Shown here piece by piece: positions 16,772 through 25,449 of a DNA stretch of 37,676 nt (positions are counted from its first letter, which is position 1; every line of letters starts with the position of its first letter). The notes below the pieces were generated by a model. That model saw only the letters and a program-made list of their open reading frames with translations, did no database searches and had not been told where the DNA came from. The position numbers and the translations under genes were made by a program. Source of the stretch: Rhodothermia bacterium (GTDB lineage: Bacteria > Bacteroidota > Rhodothermia > Rhodothermales > UBA2364); assembly GCA_017303715.1 (NCBI GenBank), contig JAFLBZ010000041.1, forward strand, positions 1-37,676, given 5' to 3'.

Positions 16772-18055
16772 ATGCGTTTTATCAATGAAGTATGGGAAGG
16801 TCTTCGGATTGCTTTTTTGGCCATTCGGAACAATAAATTGCGCTCTGGTCTCACCACCTTAGGCATCATCATTGGCATCGTGATGGTCACCTCTATGTTT
16901 ACGGTGATTAATGGCATAGAACGATCGTTTGACAATAGTGTTTCTATGTTGGGGAACGATGTGCTACGGATTCAGCGTTTTCCTTGGGGCGCACAACCCG
17001 GAGATTGGTGGAAATACATCAACCGTCCGAACATTGAGCCAGACTTGGCCGAGGCCATCCACAACCGATCCACATATGCAAAAGCCGTTGCTCCGGTTTC
17101 CTTTTATGTGTCTAATGTAAAATACAAAGGCAACCAGATCAAAGGGGTTTTTATGCAAGCCTCCACCCCCGATTATAGCGAGATTAACCAAATTAAGTTG
17201 GATAGCGGGCGGTTTTATACCGATGAGGACAACCGAACAGCCCGCAATGTCTGCGTGTTGGGCGTGGATGTTCTGGAGGCACTTTTCCCAAACGAACAAC
17301 CTTTGGGGAAAAAAATCAAATTGGTTTCGCAATCTTTCCAACAAACAGGTCCCGGCGGAATGGGCGTGCAAATGAAGGAAAGCCAACAGAATTGTGAGGT
17401 GATTGGGGTTTTGGCCAAACAAGGCAAGTTTTTAGGTCTTTTCTCGTTCGATACACAAATTCAGATGCCTTATAATACCATGAAAAAGATTTTTGGCATC
17501 AATAAACAAGGATTGCAAATCCAAGTACGGGTTGATCTGTCAGAAATGGATGAGGCACAAGATGAATTGACGGGCATTATCCGCGCAGTCAGAAAAGTAA
17601 AGCCGGGCGATGCCGATAACTTTGCCATCAACCGCCAAGAGGCTTTCAGGCAGCAATTTGATGGCATCAAAACAGTTATTTATTCTGTTGGGCTTTTTCT
17701 CACGGCCTTATCCCTTTTGGTTGGTGGTATTGGGGTGATGAACATTATGTTTGTATCTGTTAAAGAGCGTACCAAAGAAATCGGGATTCGGAAGGCCATT
17801 GGTGCGCCTAAACGTGCCATATTAGGCCAATTTTTATTCGAGGCGGTGGTCATTTGCGTATTTGGTGGTTTGATAGGCATCATCCTTTCCTTCGGCGTAA
17901 CGGCTTTTATCAATACCATTTTTACCGCTGTTATGTCTATCGGAACAGTGTTGTTGGCCTTCAGCATTTGTGTGGTGGTGGGAATCATCTTTGGTTTTAT
18001 CCCTGCATGGTCAGCCGCCAACGCCAACCCCATCGAGGCGCTGCGCTACGAATAA
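16772..18055 (+). CDS. MacB-like ABC transporter permease (first of a pair)
   Basis: A 427-residue inner-membrane permease of the MacB/LolE/FtsX type. There is an N-terminal membrane helix (KLRSGLTTLGIIIGIVMVTS, about 26-45), a large periplasmic MacB_PCD domain (about 46-290), and a C-terminal FtsX domain with three membrane helices containing GGIGVMNIMFVSVKERTKEI and IGIRKAIGAPKRAIL. It ends NPIEALRYE, the usual tail. I chose the ATG at 16772 (MRFINEVWEG) over a TTG seven codons upstream, because family proteins start with this amphipathic helix. A second permease follows after 19 bases. No ATPase or membrane-fusion protein gene is next to it, so the partner ATPase must be elsewhere. Confidence 0.9.
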   Translation: MRFINEVWEGLRIAFLAIRNNKLRSGLTTLGIIIGIVMVTSMFTVINGIERSFDNSVSMLGNDVLRIQRFPWGAQPGDWWKYINRPNIEPDLAEAIHNRSTYAKAVAPVSFYVSNVKYKGNQIKGVFMQASTPDYSEINQIKLDSGRFYTDEDNRTARNVCVLGVDVLEALFPNEQPLGKKIKLVSQSFQQTGPGGMGVQMKESQQNCEVIGVLAKQGKFLGLFSFDTQIQMPYNTMKKIFGINKQGLQIQVRVDLSEMDEAQDELTGIIRAVRKVKPGDADNFAINRQEAFRQQFDGIKTVIYSVGLFLTALSLLVGGIGVMNIMFVSVKERTKEIGIRKAIGAPKRAILGQFLFEAVVICVFGGLIGIILSFGVTAFINTIFTAVMSIGTVLLAFSICVVVGIIFGFIPAWSAANANPIEALRYE

Positions 18056-18074
18056 CCCTTTTAACCAAGAAATT

Positions 18075-19298
18075 ATGAATATCGAATTTATAAAAATGGC
18101 ATGGGGGGCCATTATAGCCAATAAATTGCGTTCTGCACTTACGTTATTGGGTATGGTGATTGGGGTGTTTTCGGTTATTGCATCTGTTACGGCGGTCTCG
18201 GCTATAGACTCCAGTTTTAATACCACGATAGATTTTTTAGGTTCATCTACCTTTACGATACAGAAGTTTCCGGGCGTACAATTTGGTCCCGGAGATGAAC
18301 GTATCCGCAACCGCAAAAACATTACCTACGGCCAAATGTTACAATTGCGCCGCAGGAGCACCATGTCAACCTCTGTCAGTGCTTCAGGGAATTTCCCAAC
18401 CGTTCAACTTCGCCATAAAGACCGAAAAACCAACCCCAACGTTCAACTTCAAGGCTCGGATGAACATTGGGCGGTGAACAATAGCTACGAAATCGGTATC
18501 GGACGATTTTTAACCGATAGCGACGTTCAGTATGGTCGTCCGGTCGTGGTCTTGGGAACCGAAGTGGTGAGCAAACTCTTCGAGAACGAAACTCCTCTTG
18601 GTAAAGACGTCTTGGTGGGTGGCCATCGCATGACCATCGTGGGTGTCCTGAAGCAAAAGGGGCAAAGTTTTGGGCAAAGTCAAGACAACTTGGCGATTGC
18701 ACCCATTACAACCCTTTTTGTACAGTATGGCGATCCAGAACAGAACATAGATATTCTGATCCGTGCAAAAAACGTAGAAATTCTGGGAGAAACGATAGAT
18801 GAAAGCATTGGCGTCTTTCGAGCCGTGCGCCGTTTAGACGCCAAAGAAGACAATGACTTTGAGGTCATCACCAACGATTCGGTGGTGGAAACCTTTACGG
18901 GTTTTACCGCCTACCTCACGTTGGGCGGGGCTGGTATTGGGTTCATTGCATTGCTGGCTGCTGGTATTGGTATCATGAACATCATGTTGGTTTCCGTAAC
19001 CGAGCGCACCCGCGAGATCGGGATTCGCAAATCAATTGGCGCAAAAAAGAGTGATATCCTCCGACAGTTTTTGTATGAAGCCGTTTTTCTTTGTCAAATC
19101 GGGGGTGTTTTGGGCATTTTGATGGGCATTGGCACGGGCAACATCCTGTCTCTTATGTGGGAGACGCCACTTGTAGTTCCTTGGGGCTGGGCATTTGGCG
19201 CTGTGGCTGGTGTTACGGTTATTGCATTGGTTTTTGGGGTTTATCCCGCTTGGAAAGCTGCTAATCTACGACCAATAGATGCCTTACGTTACGAATAA
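18075..19298 (+). CDS. MacB-like ABC transporter permease (second of a pair)
   Basis: A 407-residue paralogue of the preceding permease with the same plan: membrane helix KLRSALTLLGMVIGVFSVIA near the start, a periplasmic domain, then GIGIMNIMLVSVTERTREIG, IGIRKSIGAKKSDILRQFLY and the C-terminal RPIDALRYE. The two permeases probably form a heterodimer, driven by an ATPase encoded elsewhere, that moves lipids, lipoproteins or toxic compounds toward the outer envelope. I chose the ATG at 18075 (MNIEFIKMAWGAI), 19 bases after the upstream stop. An earlier in-frame ATG at 17970 lies inside the first permease gene and would add 35 unrelated residues. Confidence 0.9.
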   Translation: MNIEFIKMAWGAIIANKLRSALTLLGMVIGVFSVIASVTAVSAIDSSFNTTIDFLGSSTFTIQKFPGVQFGPGDERIRNRKNITYGQMLQLRRRSTMSTSVSASGNFPTVQLRHKDRKTNPNVQLQGSDEHWAVNNSYEIGIGRFLTDSDVQYGRPVVVLGTEVVSKLFENETPLGKDVLVGGHRMTIVGVLKQKGQSFGQSQDNLAIAPITTLFVQYGDPEQNIDILIRAKNVEILGETIDESIGVFRAVRRLDAKEDNDFEVITNDSVVETFTGFTAYLTLGGAGIGFIALLAAGIGIMNIMLVSVTERTREIGIRKSIGAKKSDILRQFLYEAVFLCQIGGVLGILMGIGTGNILSLMWETPLVVPWGWAFGAVAGVTVIALVFGVYPAWKAANLRPIDALRYE

Positions 19299-19320
19299 CA
19301 TAACCTCCAAACGATCTAAA

Positions 19321-20010
19321 ATGTGTATAATGACACCCAAACAACGAGCGGGTGAGGCCGCTGCTGCTTTGATTGAAGACGGCATGATGGTGGGTCTCGG
19401 AACAGGCTCTACCACGGCTTACGCCATCGAAGCCTTAGGCAAACGTGTACGTACCGAGGGTTTACACGTACAAGGCGTTCCAACATCCTTTTTCGCCGAG
19501 CGGCTTGCCCGCCAATCGGGGATTCCACTCATCTCCTTAGACGAAACAGCCGCGTTAGACATTGCTTTTGATGGAGCCGATGAAGTGGACGCTGCTTTTA
19601 ATCTGATTAAAGGACGCGGCGCCGCACATACCCGCGAAAAAGTGGTGGCTGCACAAGCAAAACGTTTTGTGGTCTTGGTGGATGAGTCCAAGATGGTGGA
19701 AAAATTGGGTCTAAAAATGCCTCTACCCATCGAGGTGCTTCCTATGGCTTTGGGGCCTATAACGCGAGTTTTGGAAAAATTAGGCGCACAACCGGAACTG
19801 CGAATGGGACTTCGGAAGGATGGCCCGGTGGTGAGTGACCAAGGCTTCTGGATTGTGGATGCACGGTTTCCCGACGGCCTGCCCGAACTTGAGGCGTTGA
19901 ACCAATCCTTACTAAAAATGCCCGGCGTACTGGATCATGGGCTTTTCCTACACATGGCTACCGATGTCCTGATTGGGCGCCAAAACGGCGAGCTTACGCA
20001 CCTCCAGTAG
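19321..20010 (+). CDS. rpiA: Ribose-5-phosphate isomerase A
   Basis: A 229-residue enzyme interconverting ribose-5-phosphate and ribulose-5-phosphate in the pentose-phosphate pathway. The active-site motifs are clear: phosphate-binding VGLGTGSTTAYAIEAL (24-39), FDGADEVD (Asp84, Asp87), IKGRGAAHTREK (Lys97, Glu106) and the C-terminal GLFLHMATDVLIG. The common GGGAAL motif is GRGAAH here, a mild change. Length matches E. coli RpiA (219). I place the start at ATG 19321, since an ATG at 19279 would lie inside the permease gene. An ATG three codons later is also possible. It follows the permease by 22 bases and may be co-transcribed, although function suggests no link. Confidence 0.92.
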   Translation: MCIMTPKQRAGEAAAALIEDGMMVGLGTGSTTAYAIEALGKRVRTEGLHVQGVPTSFFAERLARQSGIPLISLDETAALDIAFDGADEVDAAFNLIKGRGAAHTREKVVAAQAKRFVVLVDESKMVEKLGLKMPLPIEVLPMALGPITRVLEKLGAQPELRMGLRKDGPVVSDQGFWIVDARFPDGLPELEALNQSLLKMPGVLDHGLFLHMATDVLIGRQNGELTHLQ

Positions 20011-20237
20011 AAATCGTCTGATTAGATGGTGGCGTGTTTTGGAGATTCGCGAATTGGCTCAATGCGAAAGAAAATCTATATACTATTGTTATTACATGAT
20101 TTATGCCATAAAGATAACATCCCAATGGGTCTAAATATCCAATTCCTTATTCGTCCTGCAAAAATTTGACCGTCCATAATCTAAATTAACCTATTGCTCA
20201 CGTTGGTTAGAGTTCTAAAGCTAAATCATGCGGGTTA

Positions 20238-23150
20238 TTAAAATGGCAAAACCGTTTGTACACGCCAGAAGAATTTTGGGTTAGTCTCCACATCCTGCCA
20301 AGAAAGCCCGCCGCCAGTGGTAATCGGAAGGCCGAAAACTATCAACTGTCCTTGAATTTCCCACCCGATACGCATTTGTAGCACACGCTGGTCAAATTGG
20401 TCGGTACGCCAAGTTGTTCCGGCATCAAAAAAGGCGGTGGGCGAGACGGACGCAATACCAAATACGCCACCTAAAACCCATGTTTTCAGGTCTAATGGAG
20501 GCAATCGGAATGTGGCGTTCCCCAAAGCCACACGGTCGCCAATAACGGCTTTATCTGAACCGCGCACCCAGATACGGTCGCCGATGTCTAAGCGGCTCAA
20601 CGGCATTCCGGCATCTTCTATGGGGAAACCAACCCTCCAGCTAAAGCGGTCTGATAGCCCCAAATGGTCTTGCGGAAGACTTTTTCCGAATCGCGCTTGT
20701 ACCCGACCCGTAAGCAAAAGTTGTCCGATAGGCAAAGGTAATATGTGGTAGGCTTGTGCGTCGGTATGAAGATGGTTCTTGGCCTCGCCTCCTACGCCAA
20801 GCACACTTTTGGCCCGTAGTTGCAAACCCGTTCCCACTTTAGGGAAAATGGCATTCAGGGTATAAGGTTTTTGCAGACGATACCGGAGTGTTAGGTCTAA
20901 AACGGCCTCTTTACCTGCTAATGGTGCGCCGAGTTCGGGGATTTCAATGGGAGCAAATGTATTGGTATCTATCTCCTTGGTCAATATGGGGCGACGATCT
21001 GCAAAACCAAGCGTAGTGGTCAGCGTTGTGTTTCGGAAAGGACGAAACCAGCGATCTATTGGGAAAGTAGCATCTAATTTTATCTCCGTCCGGTTTTCGC
21101 GATAGCCTTGGTTCGTCCAATTCAAGTTACCATTCACCGCAGAAAACATCAGCGAGGGACGAAATTGATTATTGGCATAAGAAAACCACAGAAAGGGTTC
21201 TTCATGCTTTAAGTCCAATAAATTCAAGGCAAAAGCCCCAATAAGTTGATGTTTACCCAAAGGCTCACTGAAGACACTAATACCACTAAACGATTGTGGT
21301 ACAGGTAAAACGAAGCTAAACATGTGCTTTAGATTCGCCAAACTCTTATAAGGGCTACGTTTTTGTACCAAACTTGGATTGGCCGAGATCGTCCAAGGCA
21401 CATCTAAGGCTGGGCGATGGGTTTTCCAACGGGTATAGGCATCGGGAACAACTGGTGCTACTTCCCGTGCGGTTTTGGTGGCAGAAAAACGATAGACTTC
21501 ATCTTTCATGCGGCTGTTTAAGACAATGGCATATAGCTCATCTCCAATCCAAGCCGTGACCGAAGCCCCATTTGCCAAGCGCGTCACCCTTTTAATGTGC
21601 CGTGTGGCCAAATCCAGCATAAAAATATTTGGCACGTCGTCCTTCAGCGAAGTCAAGGCCAACCGTGTACCATCTGGCGACCAAATCACCGAACGAAAAT
21701 CTTCTTTTCCGTCATATATGTGGTTCAGTTCTCCCGTAGAAGCGTCTATCAGGGCAATGGGGCGACTCCCATCTGCATCAAAAAAAGCATAGGCCAAAAC
21801 CTGCCCATTCGGATGCCAAGTCAAGTGAATACCTTGTACATCGCCCGTAAAATGGGTGAGTTTTCGTTCTTGCCCTGTTGCCATATCCCGTATCCAGACA
21901 TTGGCTGTTCTGCCCTCGGCGGCGATATAGGCCAAAAAGTCGCCTTTCGGGGAAAAGGTTGGTGAAATTGCCCGCCGATTGGTGGTAAGCCGCGTTTCCT
22001 TACCCGATGCGATATTCACCATAAACAAGTCGTTGATCCAGCTCCCATTTTGAACCCGCCCGTTTCGCGAGAACACAATTTCTTTACCCAACGGCCGCCA
22101 TGCAAATGGCACATTGAGCGCTCCTTCTGCCAAAACCTTTGGCGCTTTTTTGGGACGAAGCAAAACCAACCTTTCAATAGGTTCTTCTAAGGAGGTAAGC
22201 GAAACCACGGCCACTTGCGCGGTATCTGCCGGATTGGGTTGCAAATCGCTGATGAATTGTCCAGCAACCTTAAGTTTCTTGCCCGCGAGCGAATCCGGGG
22301 TTTCTTGGTAAGCCGCCATGGTGTTGTACATCACATTGGCAAAGCGCCGCCAGTTTGTATGAAAGTCGGTATATGGTTTGCCTGTAACGGCTTTGAAGGC
22401 TTTTGGAAAATCATGTACTTTAAAACCAAGTCGTGTTTTTTTTCGCCATGCCAAGAGTTTTGCCAAGGCAGAATCTCCGTATTGTGTTGCAAAGTGGCGT
22501 ACCTGCGCATTTCCTACCGCATACAAAACCCGCCCATTGTCTCCGGCTGCACCGTCTTCATAACTGGTGCGGTCTTCCAAAATAGCCCGCCGCAACCAAC
22601 GATCGCCCCGTGCGGCGTCCCATTTTTCGGTGTAATACTGTGCCAGCCCTTCTGCCCAATGGCGTTCCATTTGCGTTCCGAACAAGTTCGTCCAAATAAA
22701 ATTAACCTTGGGGACACTGATGGCTTGGTAATGGAAAAGATGCACCAATTCATGGGAAAGCACCTTGCGTAGCCACTTCACCTCGCCCGTTGCAAACTGC
22801 CCCGCCTCATTGATGTTCACCCAAATACAGCTATACTTTCCCAAAAGTGGCGTGGCGAAACCATTCATGATCTCGTCCTCATCCGAAAAATAAATCGGAA
22901 TTTTGTCCTTAAACGTGGTTCTCATGTTTTGAGAAAGCACGCGATAGGTTTCTTCTGCAATCGCTGCGGCTTCGTTCTCGATCCCTGCCAAATGCTTGGG
23001 ATAATGCAATCTAAAATGCGCTGTCTCGGCCACCTGCCATTCCAATTCAGGATGATTACGCCCATTGGTGTTGTTAAAACCTTGCGCATAAATCCTGTTA
23101 TAACAGATGGTTAACAATACAAAAAAGCAAAGAAGAGAGCTTTGTTTCAT
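20238..23150 (-). CDS. Secreted gluzincin-like metallopeptidase with beta-propeller and outer-membrane barrel-like C-terminus
   Basis: A 970-residue exported protein with signal peptide MKQSSLLCFFVLLTICYNRI followed by YAQ. Residues about 35-280 form a peptidase-MA-like domain with the zinc motif SHELVH (His133, Glu134, His137) and a downstream WAEGLAQYYTE (Glu167), as in gluzincins. Residues about 285-580 contain TolB/WD40-like propeller blades, for example ISPTFSPKGDFLAYIAAEG, HLTWHPNGQVLAYAFFDADG and SVIWSPDGTRLALTS. Residues about 620-970 are rich in alternating aromatic beta-strands and end in VLPF, consistent with a beta-barrel inserted in the outer membrane; DAGTTWR near 925 recalls BamA-like barrels. 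The likely place is the outer membrane with the peptidase in the periplasm or on the surface. The substrate is unknown. Single-gene unit. Confidence 0.8.
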   Translation of the reverse strand: MKQSSLLCFFVLLTICYNRIYAQGFNNTNGRNHPELEWQVAETAHFRLHYPKHLAGIENEAAAIAEETYRVLSQNMRTTFKDKIPIYFSDEDEIMNGFATPLLGKYSCIWVNINEAGQFATGEVKWLRKVLSHELVHLFHYQAISVPKVNFIWTNLFGTQMERHWAEGLAQYYTEKWDAARGDRWLRRAILEDRTSYEDGAAGDNGRVLYAVGNAQVRHFATQYGDSALAKLLAWRKKTRLGFKVHDFPKAFKAVTGKPYTDFHTNWRRFANVMYNTMAAYQETPDSLAGKKLKVAGQFISDLQPNPADTAQVAVVSLTSLEEPIERLVLLRPKKAPKVLAEGALNVPFAWRPLGKEIVFSRNGRVQNGSWINDLFMVNIASGKETRLTTNRRAISPTFSPKGDFLAYIAAEGRTANVWIRDMATGQERKLTHFTGDVQGIHLTWHPNGQVLAYAFFDADGSRPIALIDASTGELNHIYDGKEDFRSVIWSPDGTRLALTSLKDDVPNIFMLDLATRHIKRVTRLANGASVTAWIGDELYAIVLNSRMKDEVYRFSATKTAREVAPVVPDAYTRWKTHRPALDVPWTISANPSLVQKRSPYKSLANLKHMFSFVLPVPQSFSGISVFSEPLGKHQLIGAFALNLLDLKHEEPFLWFSYANNQFRPSLMFSAVNGNLNWTNQGYRENRTEIKLDATFPIDRWFRPFRNTTLTTTLGFADRRPILTKEIDTNTFAPIEIPELGAPLAGKEAVLDLTLRYRLQKPYTLNAIFPKVGTGLQLRAKSVLGVGGEAKNHLHTDAQAYHILPLPIGQLLLTGRVQARFGKSLPQDHLGLSDRFSWRVGFPIEDAGMPLSRLDIGDRIWVRGSDKAVIGDRVALGNATFRLPPLDLKTWVLGGVFGIASVSPTAFFDAGTTWRTDQFDQRVLQMRIGWEIQGQLIVFGLPITTGGGLSWQDVETNPKFFWRVQTVLPF

Positions 23151-23736
23151 GTTTTCAGATCAAAATAAATCTAAGACAAGGATGTGAACTTGGTCAATGT
23201 TCAAGAGAAGCTAAAATACGCCAAAGCAAGCCCCGAACAAGGCATGTCGTGGGTTTGTTGATGAAGTTCATTTTGTATAAACCCCAGATGGTTTGTACCA
23301 AGAAGAATGATAGTGCCATTGGCAGAAAGGCTAACGCTTTACCAAGAACGTGTATTTGATCCTTGCTCATGAATTCGGGCGGAATGTTTGTACCACCTCA
23401 AAAACGAGTAAACGCACTTCAAGAAAAGGTAAACGGTCTTTCCATTTAAGATAAACGGTCTTTCCATGTAGAGACAAGAACAACCACATGGTGGCTAAAA
23501 TGAACTTGACCACTTGTGGTAACCATGTGGATTGTCAAAAAAACATATTATTTGAGCCTCGCAACAGCAAGTATCTGCCAGGAGTATCATTTGTTTTGGG
23601 AAGCCGAAGCCGGCACCAAATGACGGTCTTTCTTGCATGTGTCCATTTATTTGGCGCAAGATTTGGCAAAGAAGCCTTATTCAAGCCAGAAGCATATTAA
23701 CTTCTGGTCATTTTTTTTTCGCAAAACCAAAATAAC
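23151..23736. other. Intergenic region with short direct and inverted repeats
   Basis: About 585 bases between divergent genes. A 16-base unit, TAAACGGTCTTTCCAT, occurs at 23430-23445 and 23452-23467, 22 bases apart, and its ACGGTCTTTC part recurs at 23623-23632. A 9-bp inverted repeat, CCACATGGT (23484-23492) with ACCATGTGG (23522-23530), encloses a smaller ACCAC-TT-GTGGT hairpin. Short frames here, including a 26-codon one ending in the first direct repeat, have no recognisable product. The promoters of rsmB (plus) and the large metallopeptidase gene (minus) must lie in this stretch. Confidence 0.5.
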
Positions 23737-25080
23737 ATGCCAGAAAACCGCTGGGTAGCCGTAAAACACCTCCTACGTATTGAACAAGAGGGCGCATATA
23801 CCGCCAGACTTCCTTTGGCGCATGAATCGGCGGGAGCGCGACGGCAAATCTCCGACTACATAGGCGGGGTAACGCGGCTGCGCAGACGTTTGGATTTTTG
23901 GCTATCGCGATATTATGCCGGAAAACTCGAAAAAATGGAGGCTCCACTACGCCAACTCCTTCGCTTGGCCCTCTATGAACTTACCGAAACCGAGCATCCT
24001 CCCTATGCCGTTCTAAACGAGACCGTTAATGTCGCCAAAAAGCATATTCGCCCCAAAGCAGGAGCGCTGGTAAATGGCATCCTTCGGGCATTTTTGCGGG
24101 ACATCGCCCATTTGCCCAAGCCAGATTCGGGGAAGAAAATACACGATTTGGCCATTTGGTATTCGCATCCTGATTGGATGGTACGGCGTTGGCACAAGGC
24201 TTTTGGCGATCAGGTAGAAGCACTCTTGCAATGGAATAACGCACGTCCCATTCATAACCTTAGAATAAACCTCCTAAAAACCACCATTGGGGCATTTGAT
24301 CAGCGGCTACAAAACGCAAACCTCTCGATGGAAGCCGGTCGCTATCTGCCATATTTTAGAAGAACGATGAGACTCCAGCCCATCCTTGAGGCAGGTTGGA
24401 TGGAAGAAGGTTTGTGTGCCGTGCAAGATGAGGCCGCTGGATGGGTTGTGGCGGTCTTGGATCCTCAACCGGAGGAAATCATTGTGGATGCTTGTGCCGC
24501 CCCCGGAGGAAAAAGTACACACGCCGCTATGCGGATGAACAACACCGGAAAGATTTGGGCTATAGACCGTCATCCGCAGCGCACCCGACTCATAGAAGAT
24601 GCGGCAAAAGCCCAAGGTATTCAGAGCATCTCGGCCATCGCTACCGAGTTTGAGGAATGGGCGGCGGTCACCAAGGTATCAGCAGACCGCGTATTGTTGG
24701 ATGTGCCTTGTTCTGGAACAGGGGTTTTGGCAAAACGTGCCGATGCACGCTGGCAACGTTCCGAAAAAGACTTAAAGGAATTGTTAGAACGCCAAAAAAG
24801 CCTTTTAGACGCTGCTGCGCAAGTCGTTAAACCGGGCGGACTTTTGGTGTATAGTACTTGCTCCATCGAAAACGAAGAAAACGAAGACCAAATTACTGCA
24901 TTTCTAAACCGTCATCCACAATTTAAGCGGGAAGCCATAGTTGACCTCCCGCCCGAATTACGGAATGCACATGGTGCTTATCAAAGTTTTCCTTTTAGAA
25001 GTGGGATGGATGGCGCTTTTGCCGTCCGGCTCCGTAAAAAGCAGGGTGCATCATCCTTCACCTATCCGAACGGGGCTTAA
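23737..25080 (+). CDS. rsmB: 16S rRNA cytosine-C5 methyltransferase, RsmB/NOL1-NOP2-Sun family
   Basis: A 447-residue S-adenosylmethionine-dependent RNA methyltransferase. The N-terminal NusB-like RNA-binding domain (about 5-125) includes LRLALYELTETEHPPYAVLN and the conserved VNGILR. The methyltransferase core has the SAM-binding DACAAPGGKSTHAAM (251-265), the motif IV cysteine LDVPCSGTGVL (Cys325) and the catalytic motif VI VYSTCSIENEENE (Cys375). The NusB-plus-methyltransferase layout and length (E. coli RsmB has 429) support RsmB, which makes m5C967 in 16S rRNA. The last 30 bases overlap the end of the convergent DUF779 gene. The ATG at 23737 is unambiguous. Confidence 0.9.
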   Translation: MPENRWVAVKHLLRIEQEGAYTARLPLAHESAGARRQISDYIGGVTRLRRRLDFWLSRYYAGKLEKMEAPLRQLLRLALYELTETEHPPYAVLNETVNVAKKHIRPKAGALVNGILRAFLRDIAHLPKPDSGKKIHDLAIWYSHPDWMVRRWHKAFGDQVEALLQWNNARPIHNLRINLLKTTIGAFDQRLQNANLSMEAGRYLPYFRRTMRLQPILEAGWMEEGLCAVQDEAAGWVVAVLDPQPEEIIVDACAAPGGKSTHAAMRMNNTGKIWAIDRHPQRTRLIEDAAKAQGIQSISAIATEFEEWAAVTKVSADRVLLDVPCSGTGVLAKRADARWQRSEKDLKELLERQKSLLDAAAQVVKPGGLLVYSTCSIENEENEDQITAFLNRHPQFKREAIVDLPPELRNAHGAYQSFPFRSGMDGAFAVRLRKKQGASSFTYPNGA

Positions 25081-25425
25081 TTGATCCAATTCGTCGTCCT
25101 CAAAAAGGCGGGATTTCACCACAAAGCGCAAACCAAGCGGGATTTCGAGCGAGAAACTGGCTCCACGCCCCGGCGTAATGTCAATTTCCAACTGTGTATG
25201 CGCCCAATACGCATATTGAAAGGCCGACATATAAAAGTCACATCCACTTAATTGCCCCAGCCATACATCTTGATCACCGATGAGCAGTTCTCCGGCTGGA
25301 TAACACATCGGGGCAGAGCCGTCGCAGCAACCGCCACTTTGGTGAAACATCAGTGGTCCATGCTCCGATTTTAATTTTTCGATAACCTCGACGGCAGCCT
25401 TGCTTGCCACGACTCTTGGAACCAT
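25051..25425 (-). CDS. DUF779 domain protein, aldehyde dehydrogenase partner
   Basis: A 124-residue protein of the DUF779 family, with the cysteine-rich motif SGGCCDGSAPMC (Cys33, Cys34, Cys41) near the N-terminus followed by the GDQDVWLG and FYMSAFQYAYW segments. The biochemical role is not established. The family is repeatedly found next to AldB/ExaC-type aldehyde dehydrogenases, as here, where it begins 24 bases after the dehydrogenase stop. The cysteine cluster suggests metal binding or redox chemistry (inference). Its 3' end overlaps the convergent rsmB gene by 30 bases, so each coding end is antisense to the other. Confidence 0.88.
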   Translation of the reverse strand: MVPRVVASKAAVEVIEKLKSEHGPLMFHQSGGCCDGSAPMCYPAGELLIGDQDVWLGQLSGCDFYMSAFQYAYWAHTQLEIDITPGRGASFSLEIPLGLRFVVKSRLFEDDELDQLSPVRIGEG

Positions 25426-25449
25426 GATCGTACTGGTTTAGGTGGAAAA

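Noticed and set aside
17970-18074. N-terminal extension of the second permease
   Set aside because: It lies within the first permease gene in another frame. The ATG at 18075 gives the family-typical start 19 bases after the upstream stop.
23488-23700. 70-codon plus-strand frame upstream of rsmB
   Set aside because: It runs through the inverted repeat, lacks any family similarity and has no plausible translation start signal.
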